Origin: Vanilla planifolia
Lineage: Eukaryota; Streptophyta; Magnoliopsida; Asparagales; Orchidaceae
Direction: 5' to 3'
Assembly: GCA_023846275.1 (NCBI GenBank)
Contig: CM043868.1
Location: 5,165,153-5,229,152, forward strand
DNA: 64,000 nucleotides
In this document: positions 11,600 through 25,700 of the stretch, piece by piece
Position numbering within the stretch: the first letter of the stretch is position 1
Layout of the letters: each line of letters opens with the position of its first letter
Notes under the pieces: generated by a model
What the model was told of the DNA's origin: nothing
Databases searched by the model: none
What the model saw: the letters and a program-made list of their open reading frames with translations, nothing else
Position numbers and translations under genes: made by a program

Positions 11600-14500
11600 A
11601 ACACTTATTCTGTGAAGAAGTGCTACCTAATTTTGCCAAATCGTTAGCCACAACATTTCCTTCCTTGTGAATGTGTTGTATCTGGTAAGACGAAGTGTGC
11701 AGATGTTTTGAATGCTGTTTCTTAGGGATGTTAGATGCCATGGGCTGGATGACTGCCCCTTAATCATGTTAATTAACTCATTTGAGTCTGATTCAATTTG
11801 GGGTTATTCTATGTCCATGTCAAGATAGTGTTGCAGCCCATTGTAGGGTACTAGTGCATCGGTTTCTAAATTAGTTTGATTATCATAGAACAAAGAAAAA
11901 GCTCAAAGAGCCTCACCTTTGTTATCTCCAAGAACTCCACCAACACCCACCAAACTTGGGTTGCCCATAGCTACTCTATCCACATTAAGCTTGTAAAAAT
12001 AGAAGGGTGGGACTACCTAGTGGATTTCAGTGATTTGCAATTGCCTAATTTTTTTTATATCTTCTAATTAGCCTTTCAGAGAAACTATAGATCCTTTGAG
12101 CATTTTTGACGAAGGGGAAGCTTTCCATCAAGTTGCTGATTTGTAACCTGAAATTTGCACAAATTTTATTCCCTATATAATGTACCTTTCTTCAAAAAGG
12201 AGCAAGTTTCTTGCTTTCTATATTTCTCAACTTATAAGACTAGGAATCAGTGAGATCAGTTCTACTCTCACAGTAGAGAAAGTGCTATAGCTCCACTAAT
12301 GACATAGAGTATGTTTTGTAATTTGATCTTATTGATAAAGAATATGTAGTAATTTGAAATAGCAACTCCATATTTCATAGGTAGGTTAACATCCAGCGAA
12401 GGTATGATCAGTGTTTCAACATTTTGGCAATAGAGATATTTGGAGGGTAGTTGAAAGCCCAATTTACTTATAATATCTAGAGAAGAAAGAAGTGTTTTGA
12501 GAAATCTCCAAAGAAAAATAAAAAACTTTGGGGATATACAAAAGTTCCAAATCTGTTTGCAAGAGTTCAAAATGATCCTTTTCTCTTTTATTAGATTCCA
12601 GGCGGAATTGGTAGTTAATAGTCCACTGAAAGTGAGAGTCCAATAATTGCATTATTCATTTCCAAAGCTCTTCATATGATGCTCCACTTTATACCTGACT
12701 CCAGAAATTAATTTTGCATATGCTCAAAACACCCCATTTCCATTTCTTTGAATCACATTTAGCTTGCATGAATCAAGCCCATAGAGAATTCTCATTCCTC
12801 AATTTCCAACAAACTTCGTAACTAAAATCCTCATGGATATCTTCTTACCTTTTCAGTCCAAGTCTGTCTTCATTTGGGTAGCATGCCTTATTCCAGTGTG
12901 TCCATCTTCTTTTTTGGCCCAAATTAGTGTTGCCCCATATAAAATTATTTAGAAGTCGCTCAAGTTTCATGAAAATTTACTTGAGAGAATTCGTCACCAT
13001 AACTGTATGCATAGGTAACAAGGTTAGGACAAGCTTGATGAGTGTTAATCTTTCGCTCTTTGATAATAGTTGCTGTTTCCAGCCCACTATTTTGTTGATA
13101 ATCTCTTAAAAATTTCCTTTATTGTATCCCAATTCATTGGTGAACCATTTGTTATGTGCCAATGAGTGTAGAAATGAACATACAAATTGACTTTTTTATT
13201 TCATTAACCAACAACCTAGAATCCTCTTGGTATTGATCAATGAAATGTTTCAAACTTTTAATGAATTTCTTCTCTCCTCATGTAATGATGTCATAAGCAT
13301 AACACAAATCAGTAATGTTAATGAAACCATTACGTAACAAGCAAGGTCAAATGTTACTAAATACCTGTACTGCAATAATGAACAATAATGGCAAAAGTGG
13401 ACTCCCTTATTTAACCCCTTGAGACGCTTGGAAATAACCATGGCTTCAACCATTCATAATGACTGAGAACCAATTACAATAGAGAATATTTATGATGAGA
13501 CATATAAATTTCTAATCGAAGCCAAATTGCATTAGACATTCTATTAAAATTTCCAAGAAAGATGATTGAAGGCATTTTTCATGTAAAGTTTAATCATACA
13601 ATTTTTGCCTCTTGCTTTTCTATTGATTGATTGAATGAGTTTTTGTGCAAACAGTAAGTTATCCTTGATGTCTATGCCATTACAAAACTAATTTGATCTA
13701 GAGATATCAATTTATGCAAGATTTTTTGTAAACATTGCATCAGTTGTCTCGAAAAAGTTTTTCATGGCATGAACAAAGACAGATCGGTTGAAAATCATCA
13801 AAGCAATTTGGATCCTTCAATTTCGGTATCAAAACCTTATTGGCACTGATCAGACTTCTTAGAATTGGTGTGCCCACCATAAAATCTCTTATGGCCATAT
13901 AAATGTCTTGTTCTTATTTGGCAATTTCCCAGTAATGCATAAAAAATAATCCAATCTGTCCATCCAGACTAGGAGCACTATTTTTGTTAATGCTGAACAG
14001 TGTCTTTTTAAGCTCCTCGATCCTCACTTTTCTCAATAAATGGATTTTATCTTCCATGGTAAGGATAGTAGGAATTTTGTTTATCAAATTTCTGGAGTCC
14101 TTAGTTGATTCTTCATCAAGTAAATTTTAGAAATAGGATGCCATCATAGCTCCAATGTCTTCCTCGTCTAGAAACCACTTGCCATCTGAGTCCTGTCACT
14201 GATTGATTCTAAGGTTCTTGTGTTTTGTTGTAATCGAAGCATGAAGAACATAGCATTTTGATCACCCCTTTTGCTGCCATTTCAACCTTGATTTTTTGTT
14301 TCCAGAAAATTTCTTCATCCTTGAGTGCCAAGTTGTGTTTATTTTGCCCAATTCTAAGCTCCTCTATACAGCATATGTTTGACATTCTTCATATGATTTT
14401 TCTTGCTCCAAAACCTTTTGTTCTGCCTTAGGGAGCGATTGAAATACGTCTCCAAATTGCTATCAATTCAAGTCTTTAACCCTATATTTTAATCGTTTCA

Positions 14501-15270
14501 GTTTGAAATCCATCTTGTATATTCCATAGTCCTCACACTGCAGGTTCCAGTATTCCTTGGCCTTGCCGATGAAGGAAGTAAGATTGACCAACATATGCTG
14601 AAATTTGAAGGGCTTAGGTTATGAGCTGCAGTCGGGATGTGAATCAATAACAGAGTGATCTGATGGGGATTTACTCAGGTGTTGGACTGAAGCATTTTGG
14701 AAGTTGTCGCCATTAGTGATTTTCCATGTACATGTCAAGGTAAGTGCCTAAAAAACGGAGATGCAGAAGTCTGCAATGCTGAATGCTATCACAAAATTAT
14801 TCCATTGCTCTGAGATCTTGTTGGGCATTTCCTTTATATTCCTCCAGTTTAGCTATGACATTTAAGTCTGCCCCCACAAGCTAAGGGGAAGAGATTGAAT
14901 CCACTACTCTGTTGAGATCTACACACAAAGGGTCTTCTATCAGTAAAATTACATTTGGCATAAATGAAAGAACAAGCCACTTCCTCTTTCCAGTTGTCCG
15001 ACCTGATCAATAAGTGCATGAACTTATTAGTGTCCGGTTCCAACTTGCAGGAATACATGTCTTTCCGAAACATCCAAATCTTATTGTTTCTGTTACTGAA
15101 GCCATTATCAAATTGTAGTAGATGACAAACCACTCTAGTTTCTTAGCATCTTCAATTGGCTTTAGTAACACTAACAAAGAAAACTTATGAGAAAGTGAGA
15201 GATATTGTAATGATGGATGGCCATCTTTTTAGTCATGCCCTTAATGTTCCATATCAAGGCATTATTCATT
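11600..15270 (-). pseudogene. LINE ORF2 remnant: endonuclease, RT, RNase H
   Basis: On the minus strand, near 15,270, 'MNNALIWNIKG' resembles the start of an APE-type endonuclease. Between 15,060 and 14,900, 'NKIWMF' and 'SFIYAKCN' match conserved endonuclease positions. Near 13,690 a phrase similar to the RT motif around 'DNLLFAQ' is visible. Near 13,310, 'LCYAYDII' stands where the FADD catalytic box should be, with the first catalytic Asp lost. The RNase H end is near 11,850-11,600. Multiple stops and frameshifts show it is long dead. Confidence 0.6.
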
Positions 15271-15454
15271 CTTGATGAGTGAGGGGAAGATCTTCACTAG
15301 CTTTGAGCCTATGCCTTATGAATAGAGGGGACCATTCTTGGTTGTGCTGTTTCCTGTGCCATGTGAATTCTTCTTCCACATTACGCCCAATCTCAATGCC
15401 TTTAAACCTTTCCAAGTAAGCTTTACTCAATTGATGAAAGGAATGTAGTTTGTT

Positions 15455-16100
15455 TTAGCATTTGTTATGTAAAGTTTTCGAGTCTGAAAGGGATATCAAC
15501 CTCCCTTTTGGCACAATCTTTCTTCCTTTCACACAGTAATCATCTATGATCACCAATATAGGAAGTCCTTTATTCAAACTAACAATTTGAATCTCCTTCC
15601 ATCCAGATGAAAGATGCGTTACTGATGGAAGATGACATACATGCGCTGGCTCCAACTGAATTGACAATGCCACTTCCATTAGGGTTCTAAGTGTTTCTTG
15701 ATTAATATGAACAGAGTGAGACTCTGAATTAGCATTCTCCTGTGTGATCATTTTGTAGGTGGCCTCTGGAGGATGGAGGTTCTCATTTCTTTGAGTTAAA
15801 TGTTGCAGATTTTTACATTGTACTGCTGCGTGACCTTGTTTACAACAGTGCATGCAATAGGATGGGAGGTAATCGTTAGTAACTTTCTACCATCTACTGC
15901 CCTCCTTGGAACCCTTTTGTGAAGAAATTCTATTTCTTTTGGGAAGCTCTTTTGTAAGGTCTACCTCCGTGCAGATTTTGGCAATTCTCATCCTAGAAAG
16001 ATTGGTTGTCACTGTGCTAGTTTCACGGGCATTCCAATTGCAGATGCCAAGTGAATTAGTAGATGTTCGAATAAGACCCAAATCGAAACCACTGAAGGAT
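15455..16100 (-). pseudogene. LINE ORF1 remnant with CCHC zinc knuckle
   Basis: This is the remnant of the RNA-binding ORF1 protein of the decayed LINE. The frame at 16,081-15,887 includes 'MRIAKICTEVDLTKELP', which matches the conserved segment that follows DUF4283 in plant LINE ORF1 proteins. The frame at 15,853-15,455 starts inside a zinc knuckle of the pattern C-x2-C-x4-H-x4-C ('CMHCCKQGHAAVQC', whose first Cys lies just upstream). The two parts are separated by a stop or shift, so no functional protein can be made. Confidence 0.65.
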
Positions 16101-16460
16101 CAGAGTTGCGATAGAAATATTACTACCACTTCAAAATTCTCATCAGGAAATCGATGATGTTCCAAGCTTTCTTTAACTAGTAATTTAAATAGTCCTCCTC
16201 GTTTCAGAATCGGATCAATACATGTTTTAGGTGCAGGTACGCCACAGTGAAGAAGCTAGTGAATCCTCCCCTAACACCTTTACGAATGAACAACTAGGGC
16301 CTCAAGGGAAAGACCATGAAAGAATCCCCCCTATTGCCTTCCGGCCACCAATTAACCCAGGTACCACCAAATCTCTGAGTTGCGCAGGCCTCAGAAGTCC
16401 ACAAAAGCCCCCTGCTCACCGTAGAATCGCTTTTTTCATCGTCACCATCGTCCTTTTTTA

Positions 16461-17920
16461 GCAATGCCTTTTTTGAATTCAGATTAATTTATTAGAAATA
16501 TGATAAAGTTTATTAGGCTTTTGAATTTAAATGACAATGAATTTTGTATAAATAATTTTTCGTAAGAATAAAAAATTTAATGTTATGACCTAGATAAATT
16601 TTTAAATTTTGTATGTTTACTTATTACTTTGTTAAAATATAGATGATTCTATTTTCTTTCTATGAATGCATAGAAGATTTTGTTTTTGTTCTATCTTGTT
16701 TTTCTCATTGACCCTTCTTTGTGTAGCCTCTCTTCCTAATTTAGTAATCAAAACTTAGCTTTTGTCATGTTTCAACTTATAGTTGATCCATAAAAAACTT
16801 TTTGACCTTTCATGAGCTCCATAGTTGTGGATTGGCCCTCGCTGTTAACGTCTTCATGCATTTACTCTAAATGCTCTCCTTTTTCTAATAACCTTCACAC
16901 ATAACTTTTTTCCCATCAATGTCGCAAATCATCAAAATAACACTTCTAGCTATCGCTAAGGACATTGCATTATGCCTCTTAGCCAAAATCTACACCACCA
17001 CCTTCCTATTAAACTTGAAAACCATTATTTCATAGGCATGTGCAAAACCATTTTTATAATAGAGACTGACTATTATACAAAGAAACCAAAAACTCAATTG
17101 CCATCATATGGTGAGTCTTGTTGTTTTGGTTGAAGTAATAATGTCATCTCTAATGGGCATTATGGAGTAGTAAAAGAAATGAGGATACAATATCATTAAG
17201 TAAAAGAGCATAATGAATTGAGTAATTAATCAGGCTAACAAAACAACATGCTGAGTTAGACAGGAAAACATAAAGGTGGTGCCATGGGAAAGTCCAAGGA
17301 CCCTACTCAAGAATAGTTGAATTCCTCGATAACAAAAATATGATGTCTACTAAATTATTAGTTCATTAAGCTTTTGTGCAACTTATTCTCTTTACCATAG
17401 AATAATAATCTTTAGTTAGATTTTCTCCGATTGTAAGATAGCTTTCTTAGGAATCTTATTATGGCACCTAACTCAAATTCATTAAAATCACATTACTCTC
17501 ACATAACCATTGAGTAGGCCTCATGCCATAGGAATTCAACTTCTAAGCTATTTTAGCCACTCTTAGTCAAATATCATCATATTGGAGTTAATATTATTAT
17601 TTTACTTCCAAAATCATCTATTTCTTCCTCAATGTTAGAGTCTTTCTCATAATGATCAATTACTCCATCTTCCAATGAATCTTACGGGTTCGCTACTAGC
17701 ATTGTTAAAAACCAAAAGGCATGCTGCAACTTGTTAGTCGATTATATTTGATATGGTTTGGGGTTGTTTTTTGTAAGGTCAACTAGCAGGATCTACTATT
17801 CTCAAATGGGATATTAAAAGCATATTGTTTGCATATATCACATCACTTGTGTGTAGGCATTCCTAACAAGTCAATCTCAATGAAGGGAAAAATGTCTTAA
17901 GAGGGGTTAGTATAGTAATA
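16461..17920. other. AT-rich sequence, nothing recognised
   Basis: No ORF or recognisable repeat could be supported between the 5' end of the decayed LINE and the 2.37-kb tandem duplication. Confidence 0.4.
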
Positions 17921-17921
17921 A

Positions 17922-20900
17922 GTTGTGGATTTTTTGGTTAGGAATAGATTCTTTCTTTTTCATATATTAACCTCCAACTTTCAAATAAGTCTCAAGTTCA
18001 ATACTACATAATAAGATTCTTTTATAGAATAAGCATTATATCATAAGATTGCCCTCATGATATTTGGGTGTAATTCATTCCTAAGCTAAATAATGACAAA
18101 ACTAGTCACTTTTTTAATTCATAATAAATGATCAATTATTTTAATTTGTTCATATATTAATAAATATGCATAATGTTTTATCCAAGCCTATGTATGTCAT
18201 CTAACATTCTGTCATTAAAAGTCAAGGGAAGAAAATTTTCTTTTAAGATTTCTTTCATTTCTTCTTAAGTTTATGCAACATCCTTTTTAAGGCATCGCCT
18301 TGTACTTTGGACCCTAATTAGTAGACATTAATTTTCTCCATTAATTTTATCATATTAAATCTCACTTAGTGATATTTTTATATGTTTTATCAACTAAAAT
18401 AGTAGTCCATTTTGGTTAATGAATCTATAAAAGTCTTTGAATCACTTAAAGGGGCAAGAAAAATGGTGGAATGTACCTTAAATAAGTATGTGTTGTAGTT
18501 AGCATCATTAATCTGAGAATAAAAAATAATTTTAGGAGTTCTTAATAGATATTAGGACTTATCAAGGTGGTCTCATAAAAAGAGAGGATATTTTCTAGAG
18601 AAGTTCAAGTTCTCTAAATGAATTATCGACACCTCTTTGAAGGGTACAAACAAAGAATAAAATGGTCTTAAATAGGTTATCTAGGCCTCAAGAACATCAA
18701 TGCCCTTAGACCTTATCACACTTTACCTTTTGAACACATTTTTTATTCCTGAATATAACCAGACTAATGCATCAATCAATATATTTAGCTAACCAACTTT
18801 CACTTTCCAAACTTAACATTCAAAATGAGAGTCACATTCCCTCAATATGATTATCATGCTTATGATGTACCACAAAAAATAAACTAGTCCTTATACTATT
18901 TGGTCTCCTAATTGACTTAGAAACTGGTTAATCCTAGACTAAGTAAATAGGCAACATACATTAGAGTGTACAAAATATCAAAATGAACCTGTCATAAAAA
19001 TCTATAAATATTCACAAAGTCAAAATATCATCAAAAAAGTCATAAAGTCATAAAAAGCTAAGTTTATATAAGAAAAATAATATAAAATATATAGATATCA
19101 ATGTCTATAGTAAATATCTCACAAAACTAAAGTCCATCAAAAGTAAATGCCATTAGTATGCATGAAATGTAAAAGCCACAACTAGTCATCATAAAATGAA
19201 ATCTAAATATTAGAACTACTAGCTACATTGACTATAATAATCTCAATTCTATCTCTTATGTAAGCCCCTAACTTTTTAAAGCTGCAAGTAATATAATTAA
19301 GAGGAAGAAGACCCAAAAAGTTTAATAAGAAATCAAGTGATATTATAAAAATAATTATATAGTAATATAATATGAATATATAACAAAATATAATCATTAT
19401 CATGAATAATGATACAAAAAAAAGTATCTCAGTATACTAATTAAATCCAAAGTATGAAACTATAATCACTAACCAAAATGACGTGTCTCCAAAAAAAATA
19501 TTTCTTTAATATCTATTAAGTCATCACAAATTTTTATGATATCATATCATAATCATGCAATAAAATAATTTGATGCTTAGTATCTCACTAATGATCTAGC
19601 AATCATCCAAGCTCATGAGATCTATGGTGTAAGGTCTGACACTCTTGTCTCATCACATGATCTAGTGCACTAATAATATAAGCCTACCTTATAAAGATCT
19701 AAGAGCCCTTAATAAGCATGTGACACTTTATCTAAAATATTAATAAATCCATAACATTCTATGATATCTTATAAATTATTTTTACTTAATAGGCTTATAA
19801 TCTCAACACATATCTGATAATCACACATTAAGTCTCTACTAATCACGTGGGTTAGTCCCTTAGGATTCTAGGATTCTTAAACAATGTGCAGCACTTTCTA
19901 CAAAATATTTTGACACATTCATAATTTCTCATGATGACTTAAGCAAAAAGGTATCAACATCTTAAAGTCTTTTACCATATCATCTGGTAGTTTATAGTTG
20001 GGTCTTTATTAATTACACAAAGTATTCACCTTCTTACTTGGTAATAGTTTTACCATCTGGTATATCTAACTCACTTTTCTCTAGCTAAGGGTTTAACATA
20101 TCTTAATCTATTTTATCATCAATATTGACTTACCATATGAATTATTCCAAAAGTGGACCACCAACTATCTAAGGTTAACTAAAGAATTCTTCTGACCCAA
20201 ATCTATTTTTTAAGATAATCTTAAAATTTCTTCAAACCCCTCTAAGAAATAATTATATGTGGCAATCCTCTTCTATCTAAATTTCTAAAGCTATAGGGTG
20301 TGGACTTTTGGGTTAGGCATAAAATCCCCCTTTTAAATATATTAGCATTCAACTTTCAAATAAGTCTCAAATCCAAGACTACATAATATGTTTTTTCTAT
20401 GGAATAAAAACTATATCATAAGATGCCCTTATGATATTTTGGGTGTAATCTATTTCTAAACAGAATAATGATAAAACTAGTTTATTATTCTAATTCACAA
20501 TGAATGATCAATTATTATAGTTTGTTCATATATTGAGATATATTCATGATGTTTTGTCCAAGAATATGTGTGTCATCTAACATCTTGTCATTAAAACTCA
20601 AGGAAAGAAAATTTTCTTTTAAGAATTCTTTCATTTCTTCCTAAGTTCATGCAACCTCCCTTTTAAGGCATTGCCTTATTCTCTTGACATTAACCAGTAG
20701 ACATTAGTTTGTTCCATTAATTTCATCATGTTCAATCTTTGCATCACTTGAAGGAGCAAGGAAAATGGTGGAATCTACTAACAATAAATAAGTAAATGTG
20801 TAGTGGTCAACCTTACTAATTTAAGAATTAAAAATAAGCTTAGGAGTTTTTAATAGATCTTAGGACATATCATGATCATTTCATAGAAAGAGAAGATAAC

Positions 20901-22605
20901 TTCTAGAGAAGTTCAAGTTCTTTAAATAAATTATCAACACCACTTCGAAGGGCACCAACAAAGAACAAAATGGTCTCAATAGTTTATCTAGGCCTTAAGA
21001 ACATCAATTCCCTTAGACACTATCACACTTGGCCCTTTGAGCACATTTTTTTATCCCTCGATGTAATAAAACCAATTTACCAGTCAATATACTTAACTAC
21101 CCATCTTTCACTCTCTAGGTTTAACATTCAAAATAGAAGTCTTAATCCCCCAATATGATCATTATGCTCATGATGTGCCACCAAAAATAAACTAGTCTCT
21201 ATACCAATTAGTTATATAATTCACTTAAGAATTAGTTCATCCTAGGCTATGCAAATAGGCAACATACATTGGCATGTATATGGTATCAAAATGAACTTGC
21301 GAACTTATCATAAAAATTTATACATATTTATAAAGCCAAAATATCATCATAAAAGTCATATGCCATCAAAAAATCTAAGTCTATCATAATAAAAAATAAT
21401 ATAAAATATGCAAATATCAATATCCATAATAAATATCCAATGCAAATCAAAGTTCATTAAAAGTAATGATGCTTGAAATATAAAAGTCACAACTATTCTT
21501 CATGAAATAAAATTTAAATATTAGAACTACTAGATACACTTACTCTAAAGCTTTGAAATTTGTCTCCTACGTAAGCTCTTAACTCCCTAGATCTAAATGT
21601 AATATAATTGTGTAAAAGAGGAGCCAAAGAGCTCAATAGAGAATCTTCAAGTTAAGTTATATAAATAATTATATAGTAATTTAATAGGCATATCTACAAA
21701 ATATAATCATCTTTATGAATAATGATATAAAAAAAGAATATCTCAACATACTAAGATGATCCAAAGCATGAAACTATAATCACTAGCTCTAATATCATGA
21801 TTTTAAAAATATTATTTCTTTAATATCTATTAGGTTCTCACAAATATCTATGATATCATAATCATGAAATAGAGCTAATTGGATGCTCAATATCTCACCA
21901 GTGATCTAGTACTCGTCAAGGCCCATGATGTTCATGATGTAAGGTCTAACAAACTTGCATCATCACCTGATTTTGTGTACTAATTATGTAGGCCTACCTT
22001 CTAAGGATCTAGGAGTCCTTAATAACTAGGTGACACTTTAAGACACCAATATATCCATGATCTCTTATGATATCTTATAAATTAGTGAGACTCAATAATC
22101 TTAGAATCCAAACATATCATTAAATAATACATACACTAAAGCTCTACTAATCACATGGGTAAGTCTCTCGAGATTCTAGGATTCTTAAATACTATGTGGC
22201 ACTTCATCACTATATACTTTGGCACATTCATGATCTCTTATGTCCTTATAAGAAAAGAGATATGCAACCTCCTAGAGTTCTTTGTCATGTGATCTAATAA
22301 TCTATATTTTGGCCTCTACTAATCACATGAAATGGTCACTTCTGTACATAGTGAGAGTTTTATCTTCTAGTATATCTTAACTCACTTATCTTTAACTTGA
22401 GGATCCAACATAACCTAATCCATATCATCATTAATATTAACAACTCATCATTTGCATTATTCTAAAAAGTGCACTATGAACTATCTAAGGCTATCTAAGG
22501 TGTACTTCTAACACAAATCTATTCTCTAGAATAATCTTAGAGTTTTCTTAAAACCCTTTAAGAAATACTTGAGGTTATCCTCCTCTATCTAAATTTTTAG
22601 ATTTA
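17922..22605. repeat. Diverged 2.37-kb tandem duplication (two units)
   Basis: Unit 1 (about 17,922-20,296) and unit 2 (about 20,297-22,605) run in the same order and orientation. Matching landmarks include 'caactttcaaataagtctcaa' (17,97x/20,35x), 'gaaagaaaattttctttt' (18,23x/20,60x), 'ctagagaagttcaagttct' (18,59x/20,90x), 'attagaactactag' (19,21x/21,53x) and 'tctatctaaattt' at both unit ends. Divergence is clearly visible, with frequent substitutions and small indels, so the duplication is old. The unit has no recognisable coding region. It could be a duplicated AT-rich non-coding segment or abutting copies of an unrecognised LTR or large non-autonomous element. Confidence 0.75.
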
Positions 22606-24700
22606 TATCTAATTTTTGCCAAATCCTTTATCTAGGATCTTTTAGCTTATCTACATTATCACTTGAGTACTCACTCAAGTTTAAATCCTTAATTTACATC
22701 CTTAAAAACATTTTCATAAGCCTTAAGCTTTCTTCTTAAATCTAGTTTTACATGAGTTCCCCTAGTGACTCATGTATCGCAAGTAAACTTGAGCCATTAC
22801 ACTAATCTAAAAGGTCATTCTCAAGCCACATACATCTCTTAAGTCAATATCTAAGGTGTTTTACTTATGTATTAAGAGTTCATTCAATGCTTCTTATGAT
22901 ATAACCCTATAATCCAAGCTTAATCCAGGGTTTAACCAACATCTAAGAGAACCATTAGCATCTTGGTCGAGCCTAACACCACTCCTAAGGCTAAAACTAA
23001 GCTCTCTCTCAACCAACCCTCATCAAAATTCTAACCAAGAGCTTCACCATACTAAAGAATTATCTAAAGTGAGCTCAAGAACTTACCAAGTACTTTATAT
23101 CCTTAATATAACTCTAAATTCTTTTTATAGGATTTCTTTGTATAGAAATTGAAACCTTAGGAGTTAATTAAACCTAACCAAAGCTAATTTATTTCAAATT
23201 TCTTAGTCCATTACTTTATCATCATAATATAAGGTTCATTCAAAGTTCATAATTTTATTTCAAATCTAATTAGGGTAACGCAAGTATTTAGCTTTATCCA
23301 AAGTTTAAATTTCAAAACTTTGTCATTTAAAATTCAAAACTTAGGCTTTTAAATTTCAAACATAGTACATTCAAATTTCAAATTGAAGATATTTAAATTT
23401 CAAATCCTAAATATTCAAATTTCAAATCATAAGTTCTCTCAATCATCTTAATTAGCCTTTGAGTTTTAACTAATAGTACTCAAATTTCAATCTCAAGTTC
23501 TCTTAGTCATTTTAATTGATCTTTGGATCTAGTCTAAGTCTAAATGAGCAAACTAATCAATTTTAAGATTTTTTAATTCCTAAATCCTAGTTTACCACAC
23601 CCATGAGCTTTTTGCTAAACTTACCCAAGATCTACTCATGACCTTAGCCTTCTTTTAGTACCAAATCAAGACTCTGAAGTCCACTCCACTAAAACTTAAG
23701 AACTCTCCTTGACATAAAAGTCATCTAAGGTCACCTTCAAGGACTCCCAATACATCTTAAGCTTATAATTGAGGCCTAACACTTGGCTCTAGGGCTTAAC
23801 TCAAGGCAACAAACTTCATTTCACTATAAAAACTCAATCCTTATGTTTAGTTCTTAAAGAAAATCTTTCTTGTTGTTCATAGATATATTTTATGGCATAA
23901 GTAATTTTTTGAGCTATCAGGCTAGGATTTTATCATGTTTCATTGATCAATCTTAGTTGAATATTAAATAACAAATTTATAATCACTTTTTTAGCAAAAC
24001 ATAGTTACATACGTTTCATGACAAGTCTTAAAAGTTATCTTAACAAGATTAAAGTGTAGTCATGATATAAAAACATTCTTTTACATGCTTTAAGTCATGA
24101 TTTATTCCTTTTTATAAAGCATGGTTGTAAATTTAGTGAAGTATCATCTTAAGGATTCATACTTAGAATGTAATAAATCAAAATTTTGAGTATTACAATA
24201 TATCAAGAGATAATCCTAGCATGTGATAATTCAATATCAACAAAAATCATGCTAACCTTTTTAATTTTTAAGTTCATTACATGTGAAGCATGTAGAAATA
24301 CTAATTTTAGTAAGAATTAAGAAATTACTTCATCAATACATGCTTAAAATTAAGGAAAAATCATCTATTTATGAATCTTAACTTTGGCAAGAATAATTAT
24401 AACATTTAGGATAAATCCAAGTATTTCTACAAATAACATTATTTCCATATTTATCATGATGAGATTTGATTATATTCTAGAATATTATGAATTTTGTATT
24501 GTAGGATATGAACAAATTCACTAGAAATAAAGTCTAGGTTTGCATAATTCTCAATTCCTTTATAAATGTTAAGAGTTATAGAATGCAATCTTAACAAGGT
24601 ACTTGATATTTACACTTAACATGTGTCTAGATTGTTACATGTGCTTAACATGAGGATCAACCTACCTTGTACAAAGCAGAGGTCTTCAACAAGGAACTTC
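22606..24700. other. AT-rich sequence with CAAATTTCAAA-type simple repeats
   Basis: Between about 23,200 and 23,520 short phrases such as 'ttcaaatttcaaat' and 'aaatttcaaatc' recur irregularly, giving a degenerate simple repeat. No coding potential is seen in the rest. Confidence 0.45.
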
Positions 24701-25386
24701 TGAAGTGTTTCGTGCTAAGGAAATCCCACAAGAGGGGTGGGGGGGTAAATTGTGTATTTAAAATTTTATGAATTTCGAAATTAAACTTAAAAACCTTTAA
24801 GCAAGAGTAAAGAGAGTTGAACACACAAATTTTTAAGTGGTTCGACTCAAAACCAAGTCTACATCCACCCCCAACCGGTGTTGGGAAAAATCCACTAAAT
24901 GCACCGATTACAAGTGAGGTTTTTCGTACGGTTCACCTCAAACCTACTTGGGATTTTTACTACGGCTAATCCCAAACCTACTTGAGTTTTTACCAGGCTC
25001 AACTCAAACCCGGGGCTTTAGCACTACTGCCGGGATGCCTTTGCCCCAAAACGAAAAGTACAACGATTGGCAAAAAACTTAAAAGAAATAGGAGAAAAGA
25101 GGAGGCACACACAATCGACAAATTAGAGGGATAGAAATTGAGAAATAATTGAAAAACCTCTAATTCCAATAGCCTTCTTGGCGCTTTTCTTTTTGAGCTT
25201 GCATGCACCGTTTTTGCTTGAGTGCTCGAATTTTGAAATCTGAAATCTTTGAAAAATTTAGCAAAGGTTAAACTGAAAAATACATCAATTTTTCCTATTT
25301 ATAGAGCTCAAATTTGAGCTCTAAAAACACCCCCAACGGCTCCAAAAATTAATTAGCCATTTGGGCAACGGACGGAAAGCAGCCAC

Positions 25387-25650
25387 CGTCCGATCCAGGC
25401 CCAAAAACGAACGGTGCAGATTGATTTATGCATTTTACTGTTCGGGCTTAATCCAGAGCGTTGGATCCGGGCTCGTAATCGAACGGCACGGATTAAATCT
25501 CACAATTACCGTTTACGCGATTTAATCTCATGCGTAGGATCTGGGCGCAAAGATGAACGACACAGATTTTACCTTACGAGATGAATCCTGTGCGTTGGAT
25601 TCGGGCGGGCTTGATCTGAGCCATTGGATCCCGCGAAGGCTGAAACTTGG
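25387..25650. repeat. Degenerate ~60-74-bp GC-rich tandem repeats (four units)
   Basis: Units start near 25,387, 25,459, 25,533 and 25,593. Each opens with a variant of 'cgttggatccgggc' and continues with a variant of 'gaacggcacggatt'. The spacing is 72, 74 and 60 bp. They lie just upstream of the USE/TATA pair. Confidence 0.6.
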
Positions 25651-25658
25651 GATTTTTA

Positions 25659-25700
25659 GTCCCACATTGCGTATGCGGAAGTGTTGGAGCGCTATATAAG
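25659..25700 (+). promoter_or_regulatory. snRNA-type promoter: USE plus TATA box
   Basis: Positions 25,659-25,669 (gtcccacattg) match the plant upstream sequence element RTCCCACATCG at all but one position. A TATA box (tatataag) starts at 25,693, 34 bp after the start of the USE. In plants that spacing is characteristic of RNA polymerase II-type snRNA promoters; polymerase III-type genes use about 10 bp less. The sequence downstream of about 25,725 does not look like U1, U2, U4, U5 or U6. Either an unrecognised RNA starts here or the promoter was carried in by a repeat. Confidence 0.5.

Larger units (their letters stand above)
11440..16460 (-). mobile_element. Decayed L1-type LINE, near full length
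   Basis: Read on the minus strand, the order is that of a plant LINE. A GC-richer 5' region begins near 16,460, followed by DUF4283-like ORF1 and a CCHC knuckle (about 16,080-15,800), an endonuclease trace (about 15,270-14,850), reverse transcriptase traces (about 13,700-13,270) and an RNase H tail ('ESDSNELI', then a phrase ending in 'NDLAKL', about 11,850-11,600). All frames carry many stops and shifts. Ends are approximate because no target duplication or A-tail could be fixed. The length of about 5 kb is close to that of a complete element. Confidence 0.72.

Noticed and set aside
15906..16461. Plus-strand ORFs of 83 and 76 codons
   Set aside because: They are shadows of the minus-strand LINE ORF1 and 5' region.
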